Shown: positions 45,693 through 55,546, counted from the stretch's first letter. The stretch: DNA of 64,000 nt from Butyrivibrio sp. VCD2006 (GCF_000423925.1 NZ_AUIX01000001.1:124001-188000), one strand, 5' to 3'. The notes: generated from the sequence alone by a model not told the origin. Numbers and translations are program-made.

Positions 45693-46637
45693 ATGGCATT
45701 ACTTATTCAGTACACACTTATCTTCTCCGCTGTTTTGATTCTTGTTGCTCTAGGTGGTATGTTCTCAGAGCGAAGCGGTATCATCAACCTGGGTCTTGAA
45801 GGAATAATGGTTTTCGGCGCTATGGCAGGAGCCATGGTAATGGTTCTCCTTCCTGCTGATTCATCAAAGTTCAAGATCATAACATTGACACTTCTTGCAT
45901 CTGCCTTGGCAGGAATGGTTTCATCCCTGCTGATCGCTGTTGCCTGCATCAACTTTAATGCAGACCAGACACTTATCGGAACCGCCCTTAACATGCTTGC
46001 TACAGCAGCAGCAACAGTTATCATCAAGGCCTTTAATACAGCAAGGTCAGGCGGCTCTGATTTCTCTGCCAAGCTCGACTACATCAAAGGTCATGATGCC
46101 TTCATGTTTAGTGTAGGACCGCTTCAGCTTTCATGGTTTGTTGTTGTAGCTGCAGTTCTTCTGGTTATTGCAATTGTAGTCTTCTATAAGACAAAATTCG
46201 CCTTGAGACTCCGCGCCTGCGGTGAGCATCCTCAGGCTGCCGATTCAGTTGGTATAAACGTTTATAAAATGAGATACTCAGGCGTTATCATCTCCGGATT
46301 CCTGGCAGGAGTCGGAGGAATCATCTACATAGCTGCCGCAAACTCAACCTGGCACTTTGACTATGGTGTTGCGGGAGCCGGTTTCCTCTCACTTGCCGTT
46401 ATGATCTTTGGTCAGTGGAAGCCCGAGCGAATTGCATGGTCAGCAATATTATTTGCTGTTTTCAGATCCTTATCAAACGTATATATGGGTATTGGATTCC
46501 TGCAGGCACTTCCTATTTCAGGAACCGTATACAATATCATGCCTTACGTAATATCACTCCTTGTTCTTGCATTTACTTCCAAGAACTCTAGAGCTCCTAA
46601 GGCTGAAGGTATTCCTTACGATAAGGGTCAAAGATAA
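45693..46637 (+). CDS. Nucleoside ABC transporter permease (NupQ-like)
   Basis: A 314-residue second permease of the same family. LFSERSGIINLGLEGIM at the N-terminus and GEHPQAADSVGINVYKMRYSGVIISG are the family signatures. AAGGAGG precedes the ATG, 4 bases after the previous stop. Confidence 0.94.
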   Translation: MALLIQYTLIFSAVLILVALGGMFSERSGIINLGLEGIMVFGAMAGAMVMVLLPADSSKFKIITLTLLASALAGMVSSLLIAVACINFNADQTLIGTALNMLATAAATVIIKAFNTARSGGSDFSAKLDYIKGHDAFMFSVGPLQLSWFVVVAAVLLVIAIVVFYKTKFALRLRACGEHPQAADSVGINVYKMRYSGVIISGFLAGVGGIIYIAAANSTWHFDYGVAGAGFLSLAVMIFGQWKPERIAWSAILFAVFRSLSNVYMGIGFLQALPISGTVYNIMPYVISLLVLAFTSKNSRAPKAEGIPYDKGQR

Positions 46638-46657
46638 CTAATTAAACAGAGGTGTCT

Positions 46658-47095
46658 ATGACATACGAAGAACTTGTAAAAAAAGCACTTGAAGCAAGAA
46701 AACTTGCTTATACACCATATTCACATCATGCAGTAGGTGCTGCACTCTTGGCAGCGAATGGGGATGTATATCTTGGCTGCAATATTGAGAACGCAGGCTA
46801 TACACCTACCAACTGTGCCGAAAGAACTGCCGTATTCAAAGCAGTCAGCGAAGGCGTTCGGAATTTTACCGCAATTGCCATTGTAGGCGGTCCCGATAAT
46901 GCTGAGCATCTTCCAATCTGTGCTCCCTGCGGAGTCTGCAGACAGGTTCTAAACGAATTTGTTGATCCTGACAGTTTTGATGTAATACTTGGTACGGATG
47001 ATCCTGCTAATTGTAAGATTTTCAAGCTATCAGAGCTCTTACCTCTTGGCTTTGGTCCAAAGAACATGAGCTTTTTAGAGGATTACAACAAGTAA
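46658..47095 (+). CDS. cdd: Cytidine deaminase
   Basis: About 145 residues. Converts cytidine and deoxycytidine to uridine and deoxyuridine. The zinc and catalytic residues are in NCAERTAVFKA (Cys, Glu) and PCGVCRQVL (two Cys), typical of the short tetrameric form. The ATG at 46658 has AGAGG 5 bases ahead; a GTG at 46652 overlaps that site. It sits in the nucleoside uptake operon. Confidence 0.95.
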   Translation: MTYEELVKKALEARKLAYTPYSHHAVGAALLAANGDVYLGCNIENAGYTPTNCAERTAVFKAVSEGVRNFTAIAIVGGPDNAEHLPICAPCGVCRQVLNEFVDPDSFDVILGTDDPANCKIFKLSELLPLGFGPKNMSFLEDYNK

Positions 47096-47149
47096 CAAGC
47101 CACCTTGGCATAAACAAGGCTAAGTTTTATAAAGAAAGAAGGAAATATA

Positions 47150-47809
47150 ATGGATATCAAAACAATCTTAAATCACTGTGATCACACTCTTTTAAAGCAG
47201 GAAGCTACCTGGGATCAGATAAAGGAAATCGCAGATGATGCTATTAAATACAACACCGCTTCTATCTGCATTCCCCCCTGCTACATCAAAAGGGCTAAGG
47301 ACTATGTAGGCGATAAGGTTCAGCTTTGTACAGTAATCGGTTTTCCCAACGGAAACATGACAACAGCTACCAAGGTATTTGAGACAAAGGATGCTCTTGC
47401 AAACGGCGCTGATGAGATCGATATGGTCATCAACATTGGCGAGCTTCGCGCAAAGAACTACGATTACGTTCTTAATGAGATCAAAGAGATTAAGGCAGCA
47501 TGCGGAAGTAATATCCTGAAGGTCATCATCGAGACCTGCCTCCTTACAGATGAGGAAAAGATCAAGATGTGCGAACTTGTTACAGAAGCTAAGGCTGATT
47601 ATATTAAGACATCCACAGGTTTCTCTACAGCCGGTGCAACATTTGAAGATATTGAGCTTTTCTCAAAGCATATCGGTCCCGATGTAAAGATGAAGGCTGC
47701 AGGTGGTATCGGAAGTATCGCAGATGCGGAAAAATTCATGGAGCTTGGTGCTGACAGACTCGGAACAAGTAGAGTAGTAAAGATTGTAAAAGAGGAAAAT
47801 CTCGCATAA
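47150..47809 (+). CDS. deoC: Deoxyribose-phosphate aldolase
   Basis: A 219-residue class I aldolase splitting deoxyribose 5-phosphate into glyceraldehyde 3-phosphate and acetaldehyde. The Schiff-base lysine is in [10 protein letters not shown], and the second catalytic Lys is in VKMKAAGGI. It ends the operon for catabolism of deoxynucleosides. No phosphorylase or phosphopentomutase gene is present here, so those steps are encoded elsewhere. Confidence 0.96.
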   Translation: MDIKTILNHCDHTLLKQEATWDQIKEIADDAIKYNTASICIPPCYIKRAKDYVGDKVQLCTVIGFPNGNMTTATKVFETKDALANGADEIDMVINIGELRAKNYDYVLNEIKEIKAACGSNILKVIIETCLLTDEEKIKMCELVTEAKADYIKTSTGFSTAGATFEDIELFSKHIGPDVKMKAAGGIGSIADAEKFMELGADRLGTSRVVKIVKEENLA

Positions 47810-47852
47810 ATAGACCTCAAAAACAAAAAGCGGGTATGTAAGTCAAAAATCG

Positions 47853-47911
47853 AACCCCCGAAAAAGTAAAGGATAGTCATTAAAGTCAAAATCCGGCTCT
47901 TTTTTGGGGGT
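47853..47911 (+). terminator. Possible terminator after deoC
   Basis: ACCCCC-GAAAAAG can pair with CTTTTTT-GGGGGT across a loop of about 30 bases. The long loop makes it uncertain. Confidence 0.35.
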
Positions 47912-48008
47912 GTTTTATAGTCTATCGTAAGTGAAGGAAAAGGGAAGGACAGATCTTATCAGTATAGGACACTGTCATACTAAATGTTATTTGGGAGGTT
48001 ATAGTAAC

Positions 48009-49484
48009 ATGAAAAAGAGGGTAGTTTCTACTATTCTGACCGCTTCACTTGCATTAGGGCTAATTGCATGCGGAGCAGAATCAGAGAAAACAGAAGTAGC
48101 AACGCAGGCAAATGAAGCAGCAGCACCATCTGACGCATCAGATGATGTCGTTGAGGCTACAGATGCAGCAGAACAAAACACAACTCAAGAGGAGGTAACA
48201 AAGGACACCATGGGTAAGGAATTAAAAGGAACACAGACAGCTGTTATCGAGGGCCAGGATTGGGGTCCCGCAGTTGTAAAAACAGTCATAAAGCTTGACG
48301 AGAAGGTAAAGGCAGATTCTGTTAAGGCTGATACTTTCACAGTAACCGAGACAAAGGAGTCATTTAACTGGGCAGCGCTTGCAGAAGGCTCAGATGCTGA
48401 TCCCACAAAGCACATAGAGGCAGAAGCAGGCAGAAAAGTGCTTGATGCTTATACAAGTGATGAGAATGGTGAAAAAGCTGCTGATTCAGAGTATATCACT
48501 TTAGAGCTCAGCTACAGCCCCGATGAAGGCTCACCCTTCTGCTATGATCTTTTCAAAGGTAATAACACTATCTGCGCGCCTTACGATCTTACAATCGCAT
48601 TATCCGACAGCGCAGCACTTACAGATGAAGCCGGTGAGGCTGTAACTTCAATTGATGTTGAGAAGGCAATCAATTTTGACAGTGCTATCTATCCTCAGCT
48701 TGCAAAAACTGATGTAACAGCTACATTTGAAGGCTCTAAATTCACTCTTAACTATGCATCCTACGAGCCCGAGGACGACGGAGAAAAGCATCCTCTCGTA
48801 ATCTGGCTTCACGGCGCAGGCGAGGGCGGAAATGATCCCAGACTCAACACTCTCGGAAATGAAGTAACTGCTCTTTATAGTGATGAATTCCAGAAGGTGA
48901 TGGGTGGAGCTTATGTTCTTGCACCTCAGTGCCCTACATTCTGGATGCAGTATGATGAGGCAGGAAACTGGATGGATAACAAGGGGGTTGATTCCATTTA
49001 CAAGGATGACCTTAAGGCTCTTATTGACAACTATGTTGAATCCCACGAGAACATTGATCCTAACAGAATCATCATCGGCGGTTGCTCAAACGGTGGTTAC
49101 ATGACAATGGATATGATCATGAACTATCCTGATTTCTTCGCAGCAGCATATCCCATCTGTGAGGCATATTCCGATGCAGGTATCAAGGACGGGCAGCTTG
49201 AAGCTATCAAGAACCTTCCCGTATGGTTCGTATACGCAGAGAATGATACAACTGTTGATCCCAAGATGTTCGAGGTTCCCACATTGAAGCGTCTCGACGA
49301 TATTGGTGCTAACGTTCACAGAAGTATCTTCGCTGATGTTCATGACACATCTGACACTTATAAGGGCCAGGATGGCAATGCTTACCAGTTCATGGGCCAC
49401 TGGTCATGGATCTACTTCTTCAACAATGAGTGCGAAGACAATGGTGTAAACATGTGGCAGTGGATGTCTGAGCAGAGTAAGTAA
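48009..49484 (+). CDS. Secreted esterase lipoprotein (PHB depolymerase/CE1-like fold)
   Basis: A 491-residue lipoprotein (lipobox LIACGA at about 16). An acidic Ala/Glu/Asp linker reaches about residue 65. A beta-sandwich domain (about 75-240) similar to the N-terminal Ig-like domain of bacterial esterases follows. The last 240 residues are an alpha/beta hydrolase: oxyanion loop VIWLHGAGEGG, nucleophile Ser in GGCSNGGYMT, the Asp region YAENDTTVD and a C-terminal His in FMGHWSW. The fold fits PHB-depolymerase-like carbohydrate esterases; a plant cell wall ester is the likely substrate in a rumen or gut bacterium. GGGAGG precedes the ATG. Confidence 0.85.
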   Translation: MKKRVVSTILTASLALGLIACGAESEKTEVATQANEAAAPSDASDDVVEATDAAEQNTTQEEVTKDTMGKELKGTQTAVIEGQDWGPAVVKTVIKLDEKVKADSVKADTFTVTETKESFNWAALAEGSDADPTKHIEAEAGRKVLDAYTSDENGEKAADSEYITLELSYSPDEGSPFCYDLFKGNNTICAPYDLTIALSDSAALTDEAGEAVTSIDVEKAINFDSAIYPQLAKTDVTATFEGSKFTLNYASYEPEDDGEKHPLVIWLHGAGEGGNDPRLNTLGNEVTALYSDEFQKVMGGAYVLAPQCPTFWMQYDEAGNWMDNKGVDSIYKDDLKALIDNYVESHENIDPNRIIIGGCSNGGYMTMDMIMNYPDFFAAAYPICEAYSDAGIKDGQLEAIKNLPVWFVYAENDTTVDPKMFEVPTLKRLDDIGANVHRSIFADVHDTSDTYKGQDGNAYQFMGHWSWIYFFNNECEDNGVNMWQWMSEQSK

Positions 49485-49530
49485 TCCGCTCATAGGATAT
49501 CTGTGGTGTAAGCCATATTATATACGAAAT

Positions 49531-49576
49531 AAAAGAGACAGTTCATCCGCCTGCTCAGGCATATGAACTGTCTTTT
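49531..49576. terminator. Bidirectional terminator between the esterase and surE
   Basis: AGACAGTTCAT pairs with ATGAACTGTCT, with an inner CCTG/CAGG stem, flanked by A and T tracts. Confidence 0.8.
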
Positions 49577-49630
49577 AATATTTCCAAAATGCTATTATCA
49601 AATGAATATCTTCCAGCACTAATATACTAA

Positions 49631-50350
49631 TCAGATTCCAATATTGTTAACTTTTCCAAAGGCGATAGTATTGTTCAATACCGCACCATAATCCGTGCCT
49701 TCTTCAGGAACCGCCCGATGGATACCGGCTACCATATATCTCTTACCGCCATTTTCAAGCTTCTCAAGTACATTGTAACTGTCTATATAAAAAGCCTTGC
49801 GAGATACCGTAACTCCCTTAGCTACGCCTTTACACTCTGAAAAAGGACAATCCGGGAAGTTTATGTTCAATATCTCGCCATAGTCAAGGTCTACCTCAAG
49901 GGCATCCATAAGCATATCCCTTAAATAATGATCTGTGACCTCATGACTGCCGCTAAAGCCTTCTGATAAAGCAATTGCATGATATCCCTGGAAGGCAGCC
50001 TCAAATGCAGCTCCTGCAGTTGCAGAATACTGAATATCCGTAGCGACATTATATCCAAAGTTTATTCCTGAAAGAACAACGTCCGGTCTTTCATCCATAA
50101 CATTAAGTCCGCCAACTCTCACACAATCACTCGGAGTTCCTGTACATGAAAAGGCTTTTACACCTTCTACAGGAAAATCCTGTGGATAGACATCTATCGG
50201 GTGTCTTAATGAAATGCTATGTGAAGCAGCACTTCTTTGTGAATCAGGAGCAACCACCCATACATCTCCAAATTCTTTTGCCGCTTCTGCAAGCCTTATA
50301 ATACCATCAGCCATTATTCCGTCATCATTGGTAATCAAAATCTTTCTCAA
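49631..50350 (-). CDS. surE: 5'/3'-nucleotidase SurE
   Basis: A 239-residue SurE nucleotidase. Metal ligands are in ITNDDGIMADG at the N-terminus and the Ser in AASHSIS; the Asn is in LSGINFGYN. It dephosphorylates nucleoside monophosphates under stress. The start is TTG with GGGAGGT ahead. It lies 76 bases beyond the ileS stop and the ileS terminator. Confidence 0.93.
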   Translation of the reverse strand: MRKILITNDDGIMADGIIRLAEAAKEFGDVWVVAPDSQRSAASHSISLRHPIDVYPQDFPVEGVKAFSCTGTPSDCVRVGGLNVMDERPDVVLSGINFGYNVATDIQYSATAGAAFEAAFQGYHAIALSEGFSGSHEVTDHYLRDMLMDALEVDLDYGEILNINFPDCPFSECKGVAKGVTVSRKAFYIDSYNVLEKLENGGKRYMVAGIHRAVPEEGTDYGAVLNNTIAFGKVNNIGI

Positions 50351-50370
50351 TACAACACCTCCCAGTTCTA

Positions 50371-50401
50371 AAAAACACGCGGCAGCAAATGCTACCGCGT
50401 G
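50371..50401 (-). terminator. Terminator after ileS
   Basis: On the minus strand CACGCGGTAGCA pairs with TGCTGCCGCGTG across ATT, followed by TTTTTT. Confidence 0.9.
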
Positions 50402-50426
50402 CCTTAATATTACTTTAACTTATTTC

Positions 50427-53400
50427 TCAAACCTTCTCAACTCCGATAGTAACCTTCTCGCCGTTGATATCCCATTCCTTGGCATTAGCTACATCACTGT
50501 CATATACAAGCTCTGTAGCAAGAACCTTTGTTGAAATAGAATCAGCATTGTCCTTAACGATCTGAGCAATCTTATCATTACCGTTAACAGACAGCTTGAT
50601 GTGATCCATAACCTCGAAGCCTGAATCCTTACGCATTGTCTGAACCTTACTGATAACCTCATACATGAAGCCTTCGTTTAAGAGCTCCTCAGAAAGGTTT
50701 GTATCAAGAACTACTGTGATTCCGTGATCCTCTGTGCTCTCGAAGCCTTCCTTCTGAGCCATATCGATAAGAAGATCTTCCTCTGTAAGCTCAACTGCAT
50801 TTCCATTTACCTCAAACTTAAGTGCACCGTTTGCCTTAAGCTCATCCATTGCGTTGTTTCCATCAAGTGAACCCAAGTACTCTTTAATTCCGCCGAGTAC
50901 CTTACCGTACTTAGGTCCTACTGTCTTAAGCTGAGGCTTGAATGTATAGGTTGTGAAGTCTCTTACATCATCTGCAAAGACTACCTTCTTAACATTAAGC
51001 TCATCCTCGATGATCTCCTGATAGAACTCAGAAACTGTCTTCTCAGCCTTAACATACATCTGTCCGATAGGCTGACGGTTCTTGATTGCTGCAGCGTTAC
51101 GGCAAGCACGTCCAAGAACTACGATCTGAAGTACCTCATCCATGTTCTCCTCGAGATCCTTGTCGATGAAGCTCTCATCAACTGCAGGGAAATCGCAGAG
51201 GTGGATTGACTCAGGTGCTGTTGCATCGCTTGTTCTTACAAGGTTCTGGTAGATTGACTCTGTCATGAAAGGAACCATAGGAGCTGCTGCCTTACATACA
51301 TTTACAAGTGCTGTGTAAAGTGTCATGTATGCAGAGATCTTATCCTGCTCCATTCCCTTAGCCCAGAAGCGCTCACGGCTTCTTCTTACATACCAGTTGG
51401 AAAGATCATCAACAAATGCATCAAGCGCCTTTCCTGCCTCAGGAATTCTGTAATTCTCAAGGTTCTTATCAACCTCACCGATCATAGTGTTCATCTTGGA
51501 AAGGATCCACTTATCCATAACTGTAAGCTTGTCCTTCTCAAGTGTGTACTTGGAAGCATCGAATCCGTCGATATTTGCATAAAGTACGAAGAATGCATAG
51601 GTATTCCAAAGTGTTCCAAGGAACTTTCTCTGACCCTCCTGAACTGTCTTTCCTGCAAATCTGGAAGGAAGCCAGGGAGCAGAGTTTGTATAGAAGTACC
51701 ATCTGATAGCATCTGCGCCGTATTTCTCAAGAGCCTCAAACGGATCAACCGCATTGCCCTTTGACTTACTCATCTTCTGTCCATTCTCATCCTGCACAAG
51801 GCCGAGTACTATAACATTTTTAAATGCAGGCTTATTGAAAAGAAGTGTTGCTTCAGCGTGGAGTGAGTAGAACCAACCTCTTGTCTGGTCTACTGCCTCT
51901 GAAATGAACTGAGCAGGGAATTGCTTCTCGAAGAGCTCCTTATTTTCAAAAGGATAGTGGAGCTGAGCGAAAGGCATTGCTCCTGAATCGAACCAGCAGT
52001 CGATAACTTCCTTAACTCTGTGCATCTTCTTGCCACACTTGGGACATGTGATCTCAAACTGATCAATATAAGGTCTGTGAAGCTCAACTGTCTCAGCAGA
52101 AGGATCACCTGAAAGCTCAGCGAGCTCTTTTCTTGATCCTACTGAAAGCTGATGTCCGCAGTCATCGCACTCCCAGATGTTAAGAGGTGTTCCCCAGTAT
52201 CTGTCACGGGAGATGCCCCAGTCCTGAATGTTCTCAAGCCAGTCACCGAAACGTCCCTTACCGATTGACTCAGGAACCCAGTTGATCTCCTTATTATTTC
52301 TGATAAGGTCATCCTTTACCTCTGTAACCTTGATGAACCATGAGGAACGTGCATAGTAAAGAAGCGGTGTTCCGCATCTCCAACAGTGAGGATAATCGTG
52401 CTCCATCTTAGGTGCTGAGAAGAGAAGTCCTCTCTTATCAAGGTCCTTAAGTACCTCGGGATCTGCACTGATAGCACCCTCTTCTATCTCCTTCTCTGTA
52501 GGCTTACATCTGTAACCTGCAAAAGGAGTCTCGGGCTTAAGTCTACCCTCTCCGTCAACCATCTGTACAAGAGGAGCATCGTATTTTCTACCAACACGAG
52601 CATCATCTTCACCGAATGCAGGAGCGATATGTACTATACCTGTACCATCTGACATAGTTACATAGTTGTCACAGTAGATGAAGAATGCCTTCTTGTGCTG
52701 CTTCTCTGTCTCATCAGCTGCACACTGATAGAGAGGCTCATACTCTTTATATTCAAGATCTGTACCTACATAGGTCTCAAGAACCTCGTAAGCCTTCTCG
52801 CCCTCTTCCTTAGCAAGGCTGCCAAGTACTGTATCAGCCAGTGCCTCTGCAAGATAGTAAGTATATCCGTCTGCTGCCTTAACCTTGATGTACTTCTCAT
52901 CAGGGTTTACGCAAAGACCGATGTTTGAAGGAAGTGTCCAGGGTGTTGTTGTCCATGCGAGGAAATATGCATCCTCATCCTTAACCTTAAAGCGAACAAC
53001 AGCTGTGCGCTCTTTAAGTGTCTTATAGCCCTGTGCAACCTCGTGTGATGAAAGAGGTGTGCCACAGCGAGGGCAATAAGGAACTACCTTGAAGCCCTTG
53101 TAAAGAAGACCCTTCCTCCAGATCTCGTTAAGAGCCCACCACTCGGACTCGATGAAGTTATCATCATAGGTAATGTAGGGGTGATCCATATCAGCCCAAA
53201 AACCAACTGTGCCTGAGAAATCTTCCCACATTCCCTTATATTTCCATACAGATTCCTTACACTTCTTGATGAAAGGCTCCATACCATACTCTTCAATCTG
53301 CTCTTTTCCATCAAGACCAAGGAGCTTCTCAACCTCAAGCTCGACAGGAAGACCATGTGTATCCCATCCTGCCTTACGAGGAACAGTGTAGCCCTTCATT

Positions 53401-53618
53401 GTACGGTATCTCGGGATCATATCCTTGATCGCACGTGTAAGTACGTGTCCGATGTGAGGCTTACCGTTTGCAGTCGGCGGTCCATCATAGAACATATACA
53501 TCTCGCCCTTGCTGCGAGTATCTACGCTCTTCTGGAAAATATCCTGATCTTTCCAGAACTGCTCGATTTCTTTCTCGCGGGCGACAAAATTCATATCAGT
53601 GTCAACCTTCTTGTACAT
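50427..53618 (-). CDS. ileS: Isoleucyl-tRNA synthetase
   Basis: A 1063-residue class Ia synthetase. HIGH is at residues 54-57 (GKPHIGHVL) and KMSKS at about 613. The editing domain, with TTPWTLPSN, spans roughly 190-400, and an anticodon-binding domain follows. The length and ENQ-type C-terminus fit the longer bacterial form rather than the E. coli form with a zinc finger tail. GGAGG precedes the ATG. It is controlled by the T-box leader at 53691-53976. Confidence 0.97.
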   Translation of the reverse strand: MYKKVDTDMNFVAREKEIEQFWKDQDIFQKSVDTRSKGEMYMFYDGPPTANGKPHIGHVLTRAIKDMIPRYRTMKGYTVPRKAGWDTHGLPVELEVEKLLGLDGKEQIEEYGMEPFIKKCKESVWKYKGMWEDFSGTVGFWADMDHPYITYDDNFIESEWWALNEIWRKGLLYKGFKVVPYCPRCGTPLSSHEVAQGYKTLKERTAVVRFKVKDEDAYFLAWTTTPWTLPSNIGLCVNPDEKYIKVKAADGYTYYLAEALADTVLGSLAKEEGEKAYEVLETYVGTDLEYKEYEPLYQCAADETEKQHKKAFFIYCDNYVTMSDGTGIVHIAPAFGEDDARVGRKYDAPLVQMVDGEGRLKPETPFAGYRCKPTEKEIEEGAISADPEVLKDLDKRGLLFSAPKMEHDYPHCWRCGTPLLYYARSSWFIKVTEVKDDLIRNNKEINWVPESIGKGRFGDWLENIQDWGISRDRYWGTPLNIWECDDCGHQLSVGSRKELAELSGDPSAETVELHRPYIDQFEITCPKCGKKMHRVKEVIDCWFDSGAMPFAQLHYPFENKELFEKQFPAQFISEAVDQTRGWFYSLHAEATLLFNKPAFKNVIVLGLVQDENGQKMSKSKGNAVDPFEALEKYGADAIRWYFYTNSAPWLPSRFAGKTVQEGQRKFLGTLWNTYAFFVLYANIDGFDASKYTLEKDKLTVMDKWILSKMNTMIGEVDKNLENYRIPEAGKALDAFVDDLSNWYVRRSRERFWAKGMEQDKISAYMTLYTALVNVCKAAAPMVPFMTESIYQNLVRTSDATAPESIHLCDFPAVDESFIDKDLEENMDEVLQIVVLGRACRNAAAIKNRQPIGQMYVKAEKTVSEFYQEIIEDELNVKKVVFADDVRDFTTYTFKPQLKTVGPKYGKVLGGIKEYLGSLDGNNAMDELKANGALKFEVNGNAVELTEEDLLIDMAQKEGFESTEDHGITVVLDTNLSEELLNEGFMYEVISKVQTMRKDSGFEVMDHIKLSVNGNDKIAQIVKDNADSISTKVLATELVYDSDVANAKEWDINGEKVTIGVEKV

Positions 53619-53642
53619 CTTTACCTCCTAATCCTTTGACAA

Positions 53643-53690
53643 GCGCCCTCATCCGGCGCTTTGCACCACCTTCTCCCAAAGGGAGAAAGC
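53643..53690. repeat. Dispersed intergenic repeat, copy 2, inside the ileS leader
   Basis: Same layout as 33880-33928: CCCTCATCC, a GC-rich hairpin (GGCGCTTTGCACC region) and CCTTCTCCC-AAA-GGGAGAA. It sits between the T-box terminator and the ileS ribosome binding site, so it is part of the ileS mRNA. Confidence 0.7.
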
Positions 53691-53976
53691 AAAAAATTAA
53701 GGCCCGTCCTTGTAAAAAGGACGAGCCTGAACTCGCTGTACCACCTGTTTACGCATACTCCCCGAATTTACGGTTTTATATGTTTCTCCATAACGGGGAG
53801 ACACCGTCATGACTTACTTAAGCTCGATGATGCCTGGCTAAGTAATATCTTTTCAGTCATGCAGCTCGGAAGTGATTTTCTGTAGTCTCTACTCGTACCT
53901 GCTCGCACCAACCGCAGGCTCTCTGTAACTTTCAAAATTACTTACTGTCTTCGTCATAGCTTTTTCTATTAAACTA
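53691..53976 (-). promoter_or_regulatory. T-box riboswitch controlling ileS
   Basis: On the minus strand the leader has stem I elements (ACAGAGAGCC, then GGTGCGAGCAGG), a candidate specifier ATC at 53876-53874 within GAAAATCACTTCC, and the T-box AGGTGGTACAGCG at 53743-53731. A competing terminator GTCCTTTTTACAAGGAC with a T tract follows. ATC is an isoleucine codon, which agrees with the gene controlled. Uncharged tRNA-Ile would stabilise the antiterminator and allow transcription of ileS. Confidence 0.92.
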
Positions 53977-53982
53977 AAATAT

Positions 53983-54011
53983 ATTTTATTCACAGCAATA
54001 ATAAATGTCAA
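53983..54011 (-). promoter_or_regulatory. Promoter of the ileS T-box leader
   Basis: On the minus strand TTGACA (54011-54006) and TAAAAT (53988-53983) with a 17-base spacer, just after the stop of the upstream membrane protein gene. Confidence 0.7.
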
Positions 54012-54027
54012 GAATAATATCATCCTA

Positions 54028-55518
54028 TTAATACATGCACCAATAGGCTGTTTTTCCCTTTATTATGAGCTGCTCATTAACATTAAATCTATCCCATTCC
54101 ATTCCGTCAAAGTATTTATTTCTGACTTTTTCAGGACTCTTTTTACTCTTTTTAAACCTTCGCTCAGTGGTCCCTTTATCCATCTTGTTTACATATTCCA
54201 GAAGGCTGTAGGGCACAGTAACCGCTACTCTCTCATTAATCTGTTCAAGGGTGTAATAAACATTTTCATAGTGGCTATAGCACACGCTATCTGAACATGT
54301 CGCAATTTTAGTTACAGTTTTTCCCGTCTCTTTTTCATAATCATCGATAGCACTAAGTACTGCTCTTGCGCATGCGATATCCTGTGCATTTGAAATGTAA
54401 TGATTAACAGCGATCTGCTGATTTGCAAAAATCTGTAAAAAGACAGCACCTACAATCACTACCTGCATGATAGATTTTTCTCTGCCTTTTAGCTGAACAT
54501 AGGAAAGAGCCACCATGCATCCAAGCGCAGCATAAAGCACAAATATTACTCTCGGAGCATCCGATTGAATCAGCGGAATAACTATCGCAAGGCAAAACAT
54601 GATCATTCCGGCAAAAAGAATTGTGAAAGCCTCTCCTATTCTACCTTTATGACAAATAACGATCAGAATTACTGCTAATAGTGCCACTACGGCATTGGCA
54701 TATGGTATCGGAACCAAACCATTTCCTGATATAAAGAACGTCTTAAGTATATATAACGCATGGCGTATTCTGTCAAAAACAGATCCCATTGATATTTGCT
54801 TGGGAGTATCAGTTATCACACCAAGATAAAAGAAAATCCTGGATACAATGTAATTTATAAATCCTGCAAATATACAACTCAAAGAGGAAATCAGTCCTCT
54901 CCAAAACATTTTTGCAGTAAGAATAAAATCATATTTAACAACTACATAAAGGAGCATATAAACAGCACTGATCATAACCGTCACCTGATAAGTGAAAACC
55001 GCCATGATCAGAAACAGCGCTACTCCGATATATTTTTTTCGTGAATATAAAAGAACTGCTATAGCTGAAAACAGAAATCCCACGCAGAACGCAAAGCACT
55101 CAGGAAACATAAAGTACTCAGAATACAGCGTGCTTATAAAAGGCAGTGAAAGAATGGCCCTGCCAAAATATTCCTGAATAATATCTGTTTTCATTCCCTT
55201 TTCATCAAGTAGCCCGACAAAAATCTGCTGATATATAAATGCAGCTGCTGCCGTTACCAGTAAAAAGAGAATGTAAAACAGCCTGTAATGCTCCGGCAAA
55301 ATAATCCCCATTTTATAAAGTGTAATCTCGATGAAATATGAGATATATCTTGCATATGGAAGCTTTGATTCAATGTTAATAAGCGGATTCAAATAATGCG
55401 TCATAGTATCCGCACCGAAACCGAATCTGAAGAACCCCAAAAAAGCTATAGCCACAAGAACGAATGTAAACAAAAAAGCTGTAATCGCACCAAGCGATTT
55501 AGATCTCTCGTCATTCAT
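54028..55518 (-). CDS. Polytopic membrane protein, GtrII-like glucosyltransferase
   Basis: A 496-residue protein with about eleven hydrophobic segments. The first loop contains GFGADTMTHYLNPL, resembling the acidic extracytoplasmic loop of GtrII-type (PF14264) lipid-linked glycosyltransferases. The last 110 residues form a soluble domain with EKETGKTVTKIATCSDS. It may glucosylate a surface polysaccharide or teichoic acid. It lies 29 bases after the PAP2 gene and so is probably co-transcribed with it. Family assignment is moderate. Confidence 0.6.
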   Translation of the reverse strand: MNDERSKSLGAITAFLFTFVLVAIAFLGFFRFGFGADTMTHYLNPLINIESKLPYARYISYFIEITLYKMGIILPEHYRLFYILFLLVTAAAAFIYQQIFVGLLDEKGMKTDIIQEYFGRAILSLPFISTLYSEYFMFPECFAFCVGFLFSAIAVLLYSRKKYIGVALFLIMAVFTYQVTVMISAVYMLLYVVVKYDFILTAKMFWRGLISSLSCIFAGFINYIVSRIFFYLGVITDTPKQISMGSVFDRIRHALYILKTFFISGNGLVPIPYANAVVALLAVILIVICHKGRIGEAFTILFAGMIMFCLAIVIPLIQSDAPRVIFVLYAALGCMVALSYVQLKGREKSIMQVVIVGAVFLQIFANQQIAVNHYISNAQDIACARAVLSAIDDYEKETGKTVTKIATCSDSVCYSHYENVYYTLEQINERVAVTVPYSLLEYVNKMDKGTTERRFKKSKKSPEKVRNKYFDGMEWDRFNVNEQLIIKGKTAYWCMY

Positions 55519-55546
55519 GAATATCTGTCTCTTTTCTCAAATATCG

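Noticed and set aside
47810..48008. Riboswitch or small RNA ahead of the esterase gene
   Set aside because: Only a long-loop hairpin is visible and no known motif was recognised.
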